Of a stretch of 6,507 nucleotides of DNA, positions 1 through 6,507 are shown one piece after another (within the stretch, counting starts at the first letter, position 1; the number at the start of each line of letters is the position of its first letter). The notes below the pieces were generated by a model. That model worked only from the letters and a program-made list of their open reading frames with translations. It ran no database searches and was not told the origin of the DNA. Source of the stretch: Persephonella sp. Its GTDB lineage: Bacteria > Aquificota > Aquificia > Aquificales > Hydrogenothermaceae. Position numbers and translations under genes: made by a program. Location: NCBI GenBank assembly GCA_027058925.1, contig JALTAS010000254.1, forward strand, positions 1 to 6,507, read 5' to 3'.

Positions 1-47
1 GTATATACGACAGAAAAATAATATTGAGCGTAGAGAAGGTATTTTGA
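1..47 (+). CDS. 3' end of an upstream gene, possibly an outer-membrane beta-barrel protein (partial)
   Basis: In frame 3 the codons from position 3 to the TGA at 45-47 read IYDRKIILSVEKVF. Only these 14 residues are visible, so the family cannot be identified. The stop overlaps the TTG start of the next gene as TTGA, the usual geometry of coupled bacterial genes, which supports this frame over the others (frame 1 stops at 19-21). The peptide ends in Phe, with hydrophobic residues at alternating positions -5, -7 and -9 and a Tyr at -13. This resembles the last strand of outer-membrane barrels such as porins or TonB-dependent receptors. Position -3 is Lys, so the match is incomplete. The receptor reading is inference, helped by the periplasmic and c-di-GMP genes that follow. 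Confidence 0.4.
   Translation, partial: IYDRKIILSVEKVF
34..39 (+). promoter_or_regulatory. Shine-Dalgarno site that fixes the TTG start at 44
   Basis: AGAAGG lies four bases before TTG at 44-46. The frame is open leftward to the window edge with no ATG or GTG, so this site, together with the MKK-plus-hydrophobic start of a signal peptide, decides the start. The site lies inside the last codons of the upstream gene, as expected for coupled translation. Confidence 0.6.
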
Positions 48-505
48 AAAAAGTATTAATAATCTTTTCGGTTTTCTTATATGTATTTAAAGGGTTTTCT
101 CAGGAGATAGACAGGTCACTCAGGTATGAGATGAAAATTCTTGAGAGGCTCGTTATAGATATAACAGGGAAAAGACACCCAAAGGTGTATTTTGATGGGG
201 TAAGTGAAAAAAAGATCAGCATGCTTCTCAGATTTACAACAATAAAGATGGTAAATGATGTGCTGAAAGCCGATTTTGTTTTTATAAAAAACAAAACAAA
301 AAAATTCAATGCTTTAAGACCAACAATAGCTCTTGATTTTATATCAATAAAAAACTGTAATCTTTGTATAGGTGTCTTCTCCTGGAGAAATGGAAGACCT
401 ATTCTGATACTTTTCAGGGAAAATCTTCAAAGGTTTGATATCGTTTTACCGAAAGAGTATAAGTATTACATTGAAAGTAAAAAATATATCGTCGGTAAGA
501 AATGA
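44..505 (+). CDS. Small exported (periplasmic) protein, YfiR-like in context; putative partner of the downstream c-di-GMP enzyme
   Basis: This 153-residue protein starts at TTG. Residues 1-19 look like a Sec signal peptide: two lysines, a hydrophobic core at about 4-15, then G-F-S, with G at -3 and S at -1 of a likely cut before Gln20. There is no lipobox cysteine, so the mature ~134-residue protein is probably soluble in the periplasm. No catalytic motif is recognised. Visible marks are a CxxC pair (Cys105, Cys108) and, right after it, the segment IGVFSWRNGRP (109-119), a hydrophobic strand, then NL (127-128) and a final LPKEYKYYI helix-like stretch. The G-x-[IV]...GR...NL...L pattern recalls the C-terminal part of YfiR/DUF4154 periplasmic regulators, which restrain a membrane diguanylate cyclase, but this is a remote resemblance by eye. 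The gene overlaps both neighbours by four bases (TTGA, ATGA), so its product is likely made in step with them. A role in passing an envelope signal to the GGDEF-EAL protein is inference. Confidence 0.75.
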   Translation: MKKVLIIFSVFLYVFKGFSQEIDRSLRYEMKILERLVIDITGKRHPKVYFDGVSEKKISMLLRFTTIKMVNDVLKADFVFIKNKTKKFNALRPTIALDFISIKNCNLCIGVFSWRNGRPILILFRENLQRFDIVLPKEYKYYIESKKYIVGKK

Positions 506-2391
506 ACCTTCACAGTAAAAAAAGAAAGTTCATATATCTTTTTTCTATTCTTACTGTCTCATTTTTGATCTATGCTTATATGTATACCCTCATTCCTGTT
601 CTTGAAAATAAACTTGAAAAAAAGATCATAGATATCTCAACAAGAGATGTTATAAACACAATTGCTAAAACAGTAAGAAAAAATATGACTCAGAAAGATT
701 TTCTCCTATCTGTTTTAAACGATCAGGACTACAGAAAAAAACTGAAAGAAGATCTTTCCATCTTCTTATCAAAAAGATTAAAGTATATATTTCTGATTTA
801 TAAGGACAGAGAGAATAAATACAGATACCTTATTGACACAAAGACAAAAGAAAATCCTGTTAATCTTCTTTTTGCTCCTTTAAGTGAGGAGAAGAGCATA
901 CTAAAAAGATTGTTTACAAAAAAAGAGATCCAGTTTGAGATACATAAAGAGGTCTCAACAATAGGAATTACCTATTATGTTCCTATTCTGCAAAACGGAA
1001 GTATAAAGTCAGTCTTGATAGCAGATTTTTCTTTTGAGACGCTTCAGGAGATTAAATCTTTGATCTCACTTGTTCAGAAAGGAATTTTAGTGTCAAGCAG
1101 TATAATTCTTGCGATTTTGGTGGTTGCCGTTTACTACTTTTACAGAAATGTGATTCTAAAACAAAGGGCTTACATTGATTCATTAACAGGCATATATAAC
1201 AGAAACTATCTTGAAGATATAAGAGATGTGATTGATCTGAGCAGATATGTGGTAATAATGCTTGATATAGACTTTTTTAAAAACATAAATGATACATACG
1301 GTCATCAGATTGGTGATGAAATACTGAAAGGAATAGCAAACCTGTTAAAAGAAAACTTAAGAGAGGAAGACATTATAATAAGGTATGGAGGTGAAGAGTT
1401 TCTAATACTTCTAAGAAAATACAGGAACGATCCTGAAGGCAAATGGAGTCTGCAGGTAGCACAAAAACTCCTGCAAAAAATCAGAGAGTACAGATACAGG
1501 GGAATAAATCTGACAGCTTCCATAGGGCTTAACCTTGACACCCACAAAGCAAGAAATCTGATTGATGCAATAAAAAAGGCCGATGTAACGCTGTACAAGG
1601 CTAAAAGACACGGCAGAGACAGAATTGAGATATATAAAGAAACGAAAGATTCTTCAAGGGATTTATCACTGGCAGAGCTGAAAGATATTATAGAATCAAA
1701 CAAAGTCGTCTGTTTTTACCAGCCAGTTGTTAATATAAAAGAAAGATCAGTTCTTTATTATGAAGCTCTTGCAAGAATAAAGTATAAAGACAGATATCTT
1801 TCTCCTATAAACTACATTGATTTGATTAAGGGAACATTTCTTTACTTTAAGTTTACAAAATTGATAATACAGTACAATCTTGATATTCTGAAAAAATTTC
1901 CAAATATAACCGTCAGCCTGAATATGTCACCCTCAGATTTTCTGAATGATGACATAATAGGTATGCTTACAGATGTTGAAAATAATGTTGTAAAAAGGTT
2001 GAAACTTGAAGTTCTTGAAACGGAAGATGTACATAATTACAACACGCTAAAAAAAAACATAAACAGATTAAAAGAGTTCGGTTACGACATAGTCCTTGAT
2101 GACTTTGGCGCAGGTTATGTTGATTTTTATTATCTGACAGAGATTGATGCAAAATACATAAAGGTTGATGGATCAGTAATCAAAAAAATACCTTACAACC
2201 AGCAGTATTACAAGCTTACAAAACATCTTGTCAGATTCTGTAAAGATATAGACAAGATACCTATAGCTGAGTTTGTTGAAAATGAGGAGATACATAAAAT
2301 CCTTATTGAGTTGGGAATTGAGTATGGGCAGGGATATTATTTTTCAAAACCTGTTTCTATAGATCAGATTGTTAACAGATTTTCCTCTTGA
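502..2391 (+). CDS. Membrane-anchored bifunctional diguanylate cyclase / c-di-GMP phosphodiesterase (GGDEF-EAL)
   Basis: This 629-residue inner-membrane protein is predicted to make and/or break cyclic di-GMP. Order: transmembrane helix at about 10-32; periplasmic region 33-190, whose end (YYVPI...G...VLIADFSFE, 158-179) suggests a Cache/PAS-like sensor fold; second helix about 193-214; short linker; GGDEF domain 222-380; EAL domain 388-625. The cyclase looks intact: DSLTGIYNRN (226-235), metal Asp255 in DIDFFK, NDTYGH (263-268), GGEEF (296-300), and an RxxD inhibitory site (287-290) at the canonical five-residue spacing. The phosphodiesterase also looks intact: QP (407-408), EAL (421-423), Asn474, Glu503, DDFG (533-536), Lys554, AEFVE (589-593) and Gln610 in QGYYF. 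Variations from consensus are AEFVE for AEGVE and EVLE for EITE; neither removes a metal ligand. The ATG overlaps the upstream stop as ATGA and has only a weak GGTAAG site, pointing to coupled translation. Which activity dominates cannot be told from the sequence. Confidence 0.95.
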   Translation: MNLHSKKRKFIYLFSILTVSFLIYAYMYTLIPVLENKLEKKIIDISTRDVINTIAKTVRKNMTQKDFLLSVLNDQDYRKKLKEDLSIFLSKRLKYIFLIYKDRENKYRYLIDTKTKENPVNLLFAPLSEEKSILKRLFTKKEIQFEIHKEVSTIGITYYVPILQNGSIKSVLIADFSFETLQEIKSLISLVQKGILVSSSIILAILVVAVYYFYRNVILKQRAYIDSLTGIYNRNYLEDIRDVIDLSRYVVIMLDIDFFKNINDTYGHQIGDEILKGIANLLKENLREEDIIIRYGGEEFLILLRKYRNDPEGKWSLQVAQKLLQKIREYRYRGINLTASIGLNLDTHKARNLIDAIKKADVTLYKAKRHGRDRIEIYKETKDSSRDLSLAELKDIIESNKVVCFYQPVVNIKERSVLYYEALARIKYKDRYLSPINYIDLIKGTFLYFKFTKLIIQYNLDILKKFPNITVSLNMSPSDFLNDDIIGMLTDVENNVVKRLKLEVLETEDVHNYNTLKKNINRLKEFGYDIVLDDFGAGYVDFYYLTEIDAKYIKVDGSVIKKIPYNQQYYKLTKHLVRFCKDIDKIPIAEFVENEEIHKILIELGIEYGQGYYFSKPVSIDQIVNRFSS

Positions 2392-2415
2392 AATGGTTGT
2401 GTAATACAATATATT
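2388..2415 (+). promoter_or_regulatory. Candidate sigma70-type promoter for trpG
   Basis: TTGAAA (2388-2393) and TATATT (2410-2415) each match five of six consensus bases and are 16 bp apart. The -35 overlaps the stop codon of the GGDEF-EAL gene, and the -10 ends 32 bp before the trpG ATG, leaving room for a short leader. In DNA this AT-rich, such matches also arise by chance, so this is suggestive only. Confidence 0.4.
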
Positions 2416-2417
2416 AC
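2401..2417 (+). repeat. Short inverted repeat GTAATA-N5-TATTAC over the candidate -10
   Basis: GTAATA at 2401-2406 is the exact reverse complement of TATTAC at 2412-2417, with five bases between. It overlaps the candidate -10 box. It could be an operator half-site pair; a 6-bp AT-rich stem is too weak to be a good terminator and no T-run follows. Chance occurrence is possible. Confidence 0.3.
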
Positions 2418-2435
2418 TCAGATGTGAACAACAAA

Positions 2436-2441
2436 AAGGGG
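2436..2441 (+). promoter_or_regulatory. Strong ribosome binding site that decides the trpG start
   Basis: AAGGGG sits six bases before ATG 2448. It selects this ATG over the in-frame TTG at 2388, which would add 20 residues that do not look like part of the family and would start inside the upstream stop region. Confidence 0.8.
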
Positions 2442-2447
2442 AAAAAA

Positions 2448-3071
2448 ATGAAAATACTGATGATAGATAATTATGACTCATTTACATACAATATCGTTCA
2501 GTACCTTTACGAACTTGGAGCGGATGTTATCGTAAAAAGAAATGATCAGATAACTGTTGATCAGATCAAGGATTACGATATTGATGCTCTGATTATATCT
2601 CCCGGACCCTGCACTCCAAATGAGGCTGGAGTATCTGTTCAGGTAATAAAACATTATTCAGGAGTTTTTCCAATACTGGGAGTATGCCTTGGGCATCAAT
2701 CAATAGGTGCTGCTTTTGGAGGAAAAATAATAAAAGCAAAATGCCTCATGCACGGCAAAACATCTGATATTTACCACACAGGAGAAGGGCTTTTCAAAGA
2801 TATTCCATCTCCATTTAAAGCTGTAAGATACCACTCATTAGTTATTGATAAAAAAACTCTTCCTGAAGACCTTGAAATAACAGCATGGACAAAAGATGAT
2901 GATGAGATAATGGCAGTTCAGCACAAAAAGCTTCCTTTGTGGGGAGTCCAGTTTCACCCCGAATCAATACTGACAGAATATGGAAAGAAACTGCTTAAAA
3001 ACTTTATGGATCTTGCAGAAGATTTTAATCAGAAATCAAAAGGAAGATTAAAAACTATATCAAATTCCTGA
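2448..3071 (+). CDS. trpG: Anthranilate / aminodeoxychorismate synthase glutamine amidotransferase subunit
   Basis: This 207-residue cytoplasmic class I glutamine amidotransferase releases ammonia from glutamine and passes it to the TrpE (or PabB) subunit, which aminates chorismate in tryptophan (or folate) synthesis. The family is clear from the start MKILMIDNYDSFTYN, the oxyanion-strand motif SPGPC (51-55), the nucleophile Cys80 in GVCLGHQ, the partner-contact motif HGKTS (102-106), and the triad partners His170 and Glu172 in QFHPES. All catalytic residues are present. TrpG and PabA cannot be separated by sequence, and in many bacteria one protein serves both; pabA is the alternative symbol. 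No trpE, trpD or pabB lies in the window, which fits genomes with scattered trp genes. The core domain ends near residue 190; the last ~17 residues are a polar tail, and most of it overlaps the antisense end of the tamB-like gene. The gene follows the GGDEF-EAL gene by 56 bp and probably has its own promoter, so a functional link is unlikely. Confidence 0.95.
   Translation: MKILMIDNYDSFTYNIVQYLYELGADVIVKRNDQITVDQIKDYDIDALIISPGPCTPNEAGVSVQVIKHYSGVFPILGVCLGHQSIGAAFGGKIIKAKCLMHGKTSDIYHTGEGLFKDIPSPFKAVRYHSLVIDKKTLPEDLEITAWTKDDDEIMAVQHKKLPLWGVQFHPESILTEYGKKLLKNFMDLAEDFNQKSKGRLKTISNS
3029..3071. other. 43-bp tail-to-tail overlap of trpG and the tamB-like gene
   Basis: The plus-strand stop TGA of trpG is at 3069-3071 and the minus-strand stop TGA of the tamB-like gene reads from 3031 to 3029. 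The shared DNA encodes the last 14 residues of TrpG (about 194-207, outside the catalytic core) and, antisense, the last 13 residues of the TamB-like protein, including its final beta-strand. No intergenic space remains for a terminator between the genes. Confidence 0.85.
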
Positions 3072-6000
3072 TTTCCTGTCTCAAAAAATTTATACTGAAA
3101 AGATGTCCTCTCTTTTATCTTTAAGCCAATTCCGTACCATCCTCCTATCCTTTCCTCCTCTAACTGTCCAAGAGGTTTTGACAGGGCAACAAAAATTCTT
3201 CTTGTTAGACTTTTTTTTGCATAAACAGAAGCAGATATTCCTGCAGTTGGGGAGTACTGGGGAAGGATGTTTATCTCAAATCCTGTGTTAAAAAGCCCTC
3301 TTTCTTCAGAGGGTTTGAAAGGTAAAAATGCATAAAGAAGCTTACCTACAGTTTTAAAAACAGGCATATTTTCAAGGGCTGAAGGTGTATCCCTTAGAAG
3401 CAGAATTGAGAGTATCTCATCTTTTGATTTTGGAGGGCTTGATGAAAAATTAATCCTTGGATTATACAGAGATCCTGCAAGATCAATAAATATGAATGTA
3501 TCCGCTATTGATGTTGATATTCTTGCAGATATGTACGGCTCATTCTGTATTATTTTTATGTTTGCAAAATCTATATTGTATCTGTTTTTTAAAAAATAGA
3601 TCTCCCCGTAGATTATGCTTATATCCCCATCAACAACAGGTTTTTCTGCTGTTCCTTTTAACTTTAGGTTAAACTCAGCATAAGCCTTTCCCCATTTTCC
3701 ATAAAGATAAATTGGAATATAGCTTTCAGCATAAAGATCCAGATTTACATTTCTGAAATTTTTATTTCTGTAATCCTTTTTAATCCTGTTTTTTCTAAGT
3801 AATAAAAGCTGATTTATATCTTTCTCAAGCTTCACTTTACCTGAAAGAGATATTTTCCCAGATATATAAGTCTTTGTTTCTCCCTTTTTTTCTGAAGTCT
3901 TTAATCTTATAGATGAGTTAAGATTTCCCTGAAAGATATTCATATATTTAACAGGAAAGAACCTTGTAAAACCTACAAGAGATATAAACTTTTTCTGTAG
4001 GTTTCCTTTACCTGAAATTTTAACAACACTTTCACCTAAAACAACATCTGGTGATCTTCCGGATAGCTGTAAACCAAGATTACCCTTTTCAACATTAAGT
4101 GTAAACCTTTTTAACTGGATAATTCCTATTGTGTAGATAGTCCTGATATTGAGATCTTCTGAATATATTTTTAACCTGAGGCTTTTTCCAAAATCTTTTA
4201 ACTTCCCATCATAATCAAGAGAATACATTAAATCCCCAGAAGTGTTAATGTATTTAATAACAACAGAAAGCAGGTTTCTGTCTATAATTCCATCTGATGA
4301 AAGGATAAGCCTGTTTTCTCTGATGTTGTACAGAAATTTGTTAACTTTTCCTCTGATAATACCTGTAAAGTTTACAGGACTTCCTTTAAGAACGCCTTTT
4401 TTCAGATATAGCTCAACAGGTGATGAATCAAAAAAGTAAATAAAGTTCTTTGATGCTGTAAACTTAGAAACTTTCAGATCCCCTTCTGACATTAAAGGAT
4501 TTTTATATGGGATGTCTATGCTCCCCTCTATTCCGTAAAACTTAAGCTGGAATTTTTGAGGAAGAAGAATACTAAATCTGTCAGCATTTAAAGAAGCTTT
4601 TACTTTTTTTTCAAGGATAGAAAGGGAGTATCTGATGTCTGTTTTTACAATCTGCCTGTCCTTAAGTATTCCTTTTTCTGAAAGTTTTCCTTTAATTTTT
4701 TTTATTTTTCCTGAAAATGTTGTTTTAATGCTGTTTCTGATATCTCCTTTTTTTGTTATCAGGATAAAATTTCCATTTACATTTTTTTTATCAAGATAAT
4801 AAACGGTTCTGCCTGAAAAACGCATCTTATCAAGCAGATTAAGACCATCTCCTTTTATAACTATATCTATCTTGTTATTTTTTAAAGATACAGCACCCTT
4901 TATGGTTTTTATTATGTAGTTCTTTTTAAACCTCAGGTTTTTTTTATAAAAACTGATACTCATTAATTTTTTTATGTTTGATATTGAGGCTTTCATAAAT
5001 AAATCAACGGTATCTCCTGCAAAATCCAAAAATACAGAAGCCTTAACAATATCAAGGTTAACCTTCCATTTTTTCTTTTTAATAAAAATATTGAGGTTAC
5101 CTGTTGCCTTCTCAGGCGTGATGTAGTTGAATACAGCAGGAATAATGTTTTTTAGATACTCTTTTGTAAAAGAGATATCTTTGTTTTTCCCTTTGAGGTT
5201 CAAAAATAAAGAAAAAGGTTTTATAGATATATCAAGATCCCCAGATAGTTTTCTTTTGGGATCATTAAAATACAGAAGGATTTTTTTATTTTCTCCAAGA
5301 TAGCTGAAGCTATAGCTGTAATCCTTTACTTTTATGGTTCTGTAGTAAAAATCCTCAGATCTTCCTTTTATCCATATACTCAAATCAGGAAGAAAACCAC
5401 TGTATTTTCCGGTTCCATCAATTAGACCACCAAATTTAAATTTCCTTCCATAAATAAAACCTCTAAGATCAAGATTATCAAAAGAAAGATCACCTTCAAC
5501 ATAATTCTTTTTAAAACCTCCACTTACAAAACAAAAACCGTTAGCATTCCTCAGATTGAAAATATAGTTTCCTGATAAAGATCTGTTATCAATTTCCGAT
5601 CTTACGCTTCCAGTATCAAACTTTACACCATATATATCAAGATCCTTAAAGGAAAAATTCAGAGCCGTTTTTCCTCTGTGTATCTCTACTCTCCCTTTTC
5701 CATAGCCGTTAATATACTTTGTTTTTTCATCAAAAAGAGAGGCTGTTTTTAAAAGATCCTGAATGCTGAAATCTGAGGTTTCTATTGATAGTTTCTTATT
5801 TCTGTATGTGTATTTAGCTGATATCTTTCCAGAAGTGGCCTTCCCATCTAAAAATACACCTTCGGCATATTTAAGTCTGAACTTAGAGCTTACATTTCTC
5901 AGTTTTATTCTTCCTATCTTTGAATAGACAGCATTAAGATAACCTTCAAGGTCTAATTTTCTATCCTTTTTTTCAAAAATAAAGTTTCCATGGGACTTTA

Positions 6001-6507
6001 TCTTTTCAGTGATTGATTTTCCAAAAACAAATCTTGATATATCTAACTCAGAATAACCTTTTAATTTCTCTACACCTTTGAAATGTATCCTTCCTTTCAG
6101 ATCTTCAGTTAATATTTTTCTGTAAAATGCATCTTTGATGTTGTATATAATACTTCCTGATAACATTCTGTTAAAGCTGTTCAGATCAAAGCTGATATCA
6201 AAATCTTTAAGGCCAAGATCCATATAATAAAATTTTCTTCCTGAAAAATGACCTGAAAACGTAAAATCTCCTGAATAGCTCAGACTTCCCCTGATTTCTA
6301 AAGGATTTCCGTTCAGATAAGTCAGTATTTTTTCAAATATCAGCTCTTCAGGAGCTATTCTACCTCTGAATTTTTCTATCTTTGCAGAAATCCCATCATA
6401 ATCCACAAAAAATGGTCTGTATGAAAAAAAAGTATTAAAATCATTCAAAAATGAGAAATCTCTAACAGAGAGTTTTTTACCATCTGGAAGATCAGCCCTT
6501 ATATTCA
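3029..6507 (-). CDS. tamB: TamB/DUF490-family envelope biogenesis protein, C-terminal 1158 residues (5' end beyond the window)
   Basis: TamB-family proteins are very long, inner-membrane-anchored periplasmic beta-structures that reach the outer membrane, work with an Omp85 protein (TamA or BamA) in barrel assembly, and are implicated in phospholipid transport. The visible part is almost all predicted amphipathic beta-strands, with the recurring motif [FLI]SG[KRDN], as expected for AsmA/TamB-like repeats. The C-terminal DUF490 marks are clear: GEIYFLKNRYNIDF (about 3566-3607), then NEPYISARI, a G-S-L-x-N-P-R-I segment, SSSPPKSKDEILSILLLRD (about 3389-3445), and a last strand FDIVFNLPFDF with hydrophobics at -1, -3, -5, -7 and -9. 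The frame runs unbroken through the right edge (reading N-I-R-A-D-L-P-D-G-K-K...), so the TTG at 6446-6448 is not the start, and the N-terminal anchor and promoter lie outside. No frameshift is seen. The 3' end converges on trpG and overlaps it. The partner gene is not in view. The symbol is by family; orthology to E. coli TamB is likely but distant. Confidence 0.88.
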   Translation of the reverse strand, partial: NIRADLPDGKKLSVRDFSFLNDFNTFFSYRPFFVDYDGISAKIEKFRGRIAPEELIFEKILTYLNGNPLEIRGSLSYSGDFTFSGHFSGRKFYYMDLGLKDFDISFDLNSFNRMLSGSIIYNIKDAFYRKILTEDLKGRIHFKGVEKLKGYSELDISRFVFGKSITEKIKSHGNFIFEKKDRKLDLEGYLNAVYSKIGRIKLRNVSSKFRLKYAEGVFLDGKATSGKISAKYTYRNKKLSIETSDFSIQDLLKTASLFDEKTKYINGYGKGRVEIHRGKTALNFSFKDLDIYGVKFDTGSVRSEIDNRSLSGNYIFNLRNANGFCFVSGGFKKNYVEGDLSFDNLDLRGFIYGRKFKFGGLIDGTGKYSGFLPDLSIWIKGRSEDFYYRTIKVKDYSYSFSYLGENKKILLYFNDPKRKLSGDLDISIKPFSLFLNLKGKNKDISFTKEYLKNIIPAVFNYITPEKATGNLNIFIKKKKWKVNLDIVKASVFLDFAGDTVDLFMKASISNIKKLMSISFYKKNLRFKKNYIIKTIKGAVSLKNNKIDIVIKGDGLNLLDKMRFSGRTVYYLDKKNVNGNFILITKKGDIRNSIKTTFSGKIKKIKGKLSEKGILKDRQIVKTDIRYSLSILEKKVKASLNADRFSILLPQKFQLKFYGIEGSIDIPYKNPLMSEGDLKVSKFTASKNFIYFFDSSPVELYLKKGVLKGSPVNFTGIIRGKVNKFLYNIRENRLILSSDGIIDRNLLSVVIKYINTSGDLMYSLDYDGKLKDFGKSLRLKIYSEDLNIRTIYTIGIIQLKRFTLNVEKGNLGLQLSGRSPDVVLGESVVKISGKGNLQKKFISLVGFTRFFPVKYMNIFQGNLNSSIRLKTSEKKGETKTYISGKISLSGKVKLEKDINQLLLLRKNRIKKDYRNKNFRNVNLDLYAESYIPIYLYGKWGKAYAEFNLKLKGTAEKPVVDGDISIIYGEIYFLKNRYNIDFANIKIIQNEPYISARISTSIADTFIFIDLAGSLYNPRINFSSSPPKSKDEILSILLLRDTPSALENMPVFKTVGKLLYAFLPFKPSEERGLFNTGFEINILPQYSPTAGISASVYAKKSLTRRIFVALSKPLGQLEEERIGGWYGIGLKIKERTSFQYKFFETGNQEFDIVFNLPFDF

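Noticed and set aside
1..43. The small periplasmic protein starting farther upstream, outside the window
   Set aside because: The frame is open to the edge, but the upstream residues are charged (R-Q-K-N-N-I-E-R-R-E) and would bury the signal peptide. The SD site at 34-39 and the TTGA overlap favour TTG 44.
1305..1703. Minus-strand open frame of 132 codons within the GGDEF-EAL gene
   Set aside because: It lies entirely antisense to the conserved GGDEF domain, has no credible ribosome binding site and encodes no recognisable motif; it is a shadow of the real gene.
2388..2447. In-frame TTG at 2388 as the start of trpG, adding 20 residues
   Set aside because: The added residues do not resemble the TrpG family, whose proteins begin with a short M-x-[IL]-LIDNYDSF-type segment. 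The ATG at 2448 has a strong AAGGGG site six bases upstream, whereas TTG 2388 has none.
3010..3026. Hairpin ATCTT-GCAG-AAGAT followed by TTT as a terminator
   Set aside because: The stem is only five AT-rich base pairs, it lies inside trpG before the stop codon, and on the minus strand no T-run follows it.
3103..4439. Plus-strand short open frames (3103-3291, 4242-4439) opposite the tamB-like gene
   Set aside because: Both are antisense to a long, unbroken frame with clear family motifs and have low-complexity, Leu/Ser/Phe-rich translations typical of antisense Lys/Ile-rich genes.
6446..6448. TTG as the start of the tamB-like gene
   Set aside because: The reading frame continues without a stop to the window edge, and the residues encoded upstream have the same character as the rest. 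There is no signal anchor after this TTG, so the gene is simply cut by the window.

Overview
The window is AT-rich DNA whose genes use AGA/AGG for arginine and ATA for isoleucine heavily and encode Lys/Ile/Glu-rich proteins. It comes from a Gram-negative (diderm) bacterium, because it encodes a TamB-type outer-membrane biogenesis protein and a periplasmic protein with a signal peptide. Codon use and protein style resemble the thermophilic Aquificota (Hydrogenothermaceae, for example Persephonella-like) or possibly Campylobacterota. This placement is inference from memory, not a database result.

Layout. Positions 1-47 hold the last codons of an upstream gene whose product ends in phenylalanine and may be an outer-membrane beta-barrel. 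Its stop overlaps, as TTGA, the start of a small exported protein (44-505). That gene overlaps in turn, as ATGA, a membrane-anchored GGDEF-EAL protein (502-2391). The three form a tightly coupled plus-strand unit. The order (outer-membrane protein?, small periplasmic protein, inner-membrane c-di-GMP enzyme) parallels the logic of the Pseudomonas YfiBNR system, although the small protein is at best a distant YfiR analogue.

After a 56-bp gap, which carries a plausible sigma70-type promoter, a small dyad and a strong ribosome binding site, comes trpG/pabA (2448-3071), the glutamine amidotransferase subunit of anthranilate (or aminodeoxychorismate) synthase. From the right edge a very long minus-strand gene (3029 to beyond 6507) encodes the C-terminal 1158 residues of a TamB/DUF490-family protein. 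It converges on trpG, and the two 3' ends overlap by 43 bp.

The window is almost completely coding: the only gap is the 56 bp before trpG. I see no RNA genes, mobile elements, CRISPR arrays or convincing intrinsic terminators. The most interesting feature is the translationally coupled envelope-to-c-di-GMP signalling cluster at the left end; the rest is ordinary housekeeping, apart from the 3' overlap.
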